Positions 63,285-64,000 of a stretch of DNA of 64,000 nucleotides are shown piece by piece (within the stretch, counting starts at the first letter, position 1; each line of letters begins with the position of its first letter). The notes beneath the pieces were generated by a model, which had not been told where the DNA came from, made no database searches, and worked only from the letters and a program-made list of their open reading frames with translations. Source of the stretch: Flavobacterium sp. UBA7680 (GTDB lineage Bacteria > Bacteroidota > Bacteroidia > Flavobacteriales > Flavobacteriaceae); the NCBI RefSeq assembly GCF_002482975.1, contig NZ_DLHA01000032.1, positions 266,304 to 330,303 on the forward strand, in the 5' to 3' direction. The position numbers and the translations under genes are program-made.

Positions 63285-63600
63285 CAACGCTTTGTCATTG
63301 CGAGGAACGAAGCAATCTCACTACAATAATCGACAACGAGAATCGCCAATCTTTGTAGAGTTCCTGGTGCGATTTCTCCCTACGGTCGAAATGACAAACT
63401 ATAACCTAATTTAATTCCTATCTTCAAACATAGCCCGTGGTTTCAACCACGGGCTATGTTTGAAGCGTGACAATATTACGTCCCCGTGGTTGAAACCACG
63501 GGCTATATTTGACAAGTTTATGAGTAAAAAATCTTTGTCAAAGTTCAAAACTTTGACAAAGAGAAAAAAATCTGTGAAAATCATTTTAATCTGTGGCAAA
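63285..63600. repeat. Composite repeat block after PL10 (328-bp gap)
   Basis: It contains a tcattgcgaggaacgaagcaatctca arm (63294-63319); a ggtgcgatttctccctacggtcgaaatgacaaact arm (63368-63402); agcccgtggtttcaaccacgggct (63431-63454) with its second copy ccgtggttgaaaccacgggct (63483-63503); ctttgtcaaagttcaaaactttgacaaag (63533-63561); and a cacagatt-family arm atcattttaatctgtggc (63579-63596). This is a stack of five families with no gene. The PL10 transcript must end here, probably in these hairpins. Confidence 0.7.
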
Positions 63601-63607
63601 AAATCTA

Positions 63608-64000
63608 TTAGAGATTATAAAACGAAACCGCATTTTCAAACCAAATTTTATTTTGATCTTCGATAGAGAACTCCGAAATATAATCTTCTAAAGTTTTTAC
63701 AACTTCTTTATAATCAGAAGCTACATTTAGAACCGGCCAATCTGAACCATACATCAATTTATCTGTTGAGAAATTTTCAAAGATGACGTCTAAATACGGT
63801 TTTAAATCTTCTGGTTTCCAGTTTTTCCAATCGGCTTCTGTTACCATTCCGGAGACTTTACACCATACATTGTCGTATTTTGCGATTTCTTCGATTCCCT
63901 TTTTCCAGGAATGAATGCTTCCTGATTTAATATCAGGTTTTGCAATATGATCAATTACAAACTTTTGATTCGGAAAATCTTTTACCAAACTTATCGCAGC
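63608..64000 (-). CDS. Amidohydrolase-2 / L-fuconolactonase-type protein (5' end outside window)
   Basis: C-terminal part of a cytoplasmic metal-dependent lactonase-like enzyme; about 131 residues are visible and the frame remains open through base 64000. The visible signatures are FVIDHIAKPD, VWCKVSGMVTEA and LMYGSDWPVLN, typical of the amidohydrolase-2 group that includes L-fuconolactonase and L-rhamnonolactonase. It converges on the PL10 gene. With the Gfo/Idh/MocA dehydrogenase and symporter nearby it suggests an oxidative route (sugar to lactone to acid) for a deoxysugar released from pectin. The exact sugar is inferred. The true start and the rest of the operon lie to the right. Confidence 0.82.
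   Translation of the reverse strand, partial: AAISLVKDFPNQKFVIDHIAKPDIKSGSIHSWKKGIEEIAKYDNVWCKVSGMVTEADWKNWKPEDLKPYLDVIFENFSTDKLMYGSDWPVLNVASDYKEVVKTLEDYISEFSIEDQNKIWFENAVSFYNL

Overview
The window comes from a member of the Bacteroidota, almost certainly a Flavobacterium-type soil or plant-associated species. The evidence is the AT-rich sequence, a SusC/SusD pair, TAnnTTTG-type -7 promoter boxes, weak Shine-Dalgarno sites, and the palindromic 'atccgcg/attcgtg/cacagatt' repeats that fill nearly every intergenic gap. Most of it is one large pectin utilization locus: about 20 secreted glycoside hydrolases, polysaccharide lyases and esterases served by a single SusC/SusD transporter.

Layout. 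(1) 60-27045, minus strand: an operon that starts at susC (27045) and runs leftwards through susD, PL1, DUF3826, PL1, a beta-helix/barrel fusion, GH140 apiosidase, GH28, a GH43-like enzyme, a sialidase-like propeller, GH78, an alpha/beta-hydrolase esterase and GH95. (2) 27671-50335, minus strand: a second operon that starts at a GH78 and continues with two beta-propeller proteins, GH2, GH106, a SASA esterase, DUF5703, a multidomain PL1, GH127 and a CE8 pectin methylesterase. It ends at a terminator near 27471. (3) 50763-52879: an AraC regulator divergent from an Fsr-type MFS exporter. (4) 53218-54529: a small accessory patch with a SymE-like toxin, a divergent XRE repressor, a GNAT-like protein and a 48-residue lysine-rich peptide. 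(5) 54643-59970, minus strand: GH141 fused to a mutarotase-like domain, a Gfo/Idh/MocA oxidoreductase and a sodium:solute symporter. (6) 60395-63279, plus strand: GH28 and PL10. (7) The right edge cuts an amidohydrolase of the lactonase type.

Function. PL1, PL10, GH28 and CE8 attack homogalacturonan. GH140, GH141, GH106, GH78, GH95, GH127 and GH2 fit the rhamnose, apiose, fucose/L-galactose, arabinose and galactose branches of rhamnogalacturonan (RG-II and RG-I). Oligomers would enter through SusC/SusD. The symporter, oxidoreductase and edge amidohydrolase suggest uptake and oxidation of a released deoxysugar. No GH105/GH88, no hybrid two-component regulator and no galacturonate catabolic genes are in the window, so they must lie elsewhere.

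Most notable observation: the three minus-strand operon heads (susC, GH78, GH141) share a direct repeat CCTG-N6-CCTG placed exactly 23 nt upstream of the TA of a -7-like box. This looks like the activator site of a pectin regulon. The plus-strand GH28-PL10 operon instead has a perfect 14-bp LacI-type palindrome abutting its -7 box. Other points of interest are nested 'Russian-doll' hairpins between genes, a SymE-XRE pair, and a GNAT-like gene coupled to a tiny lysine-rich ORF.
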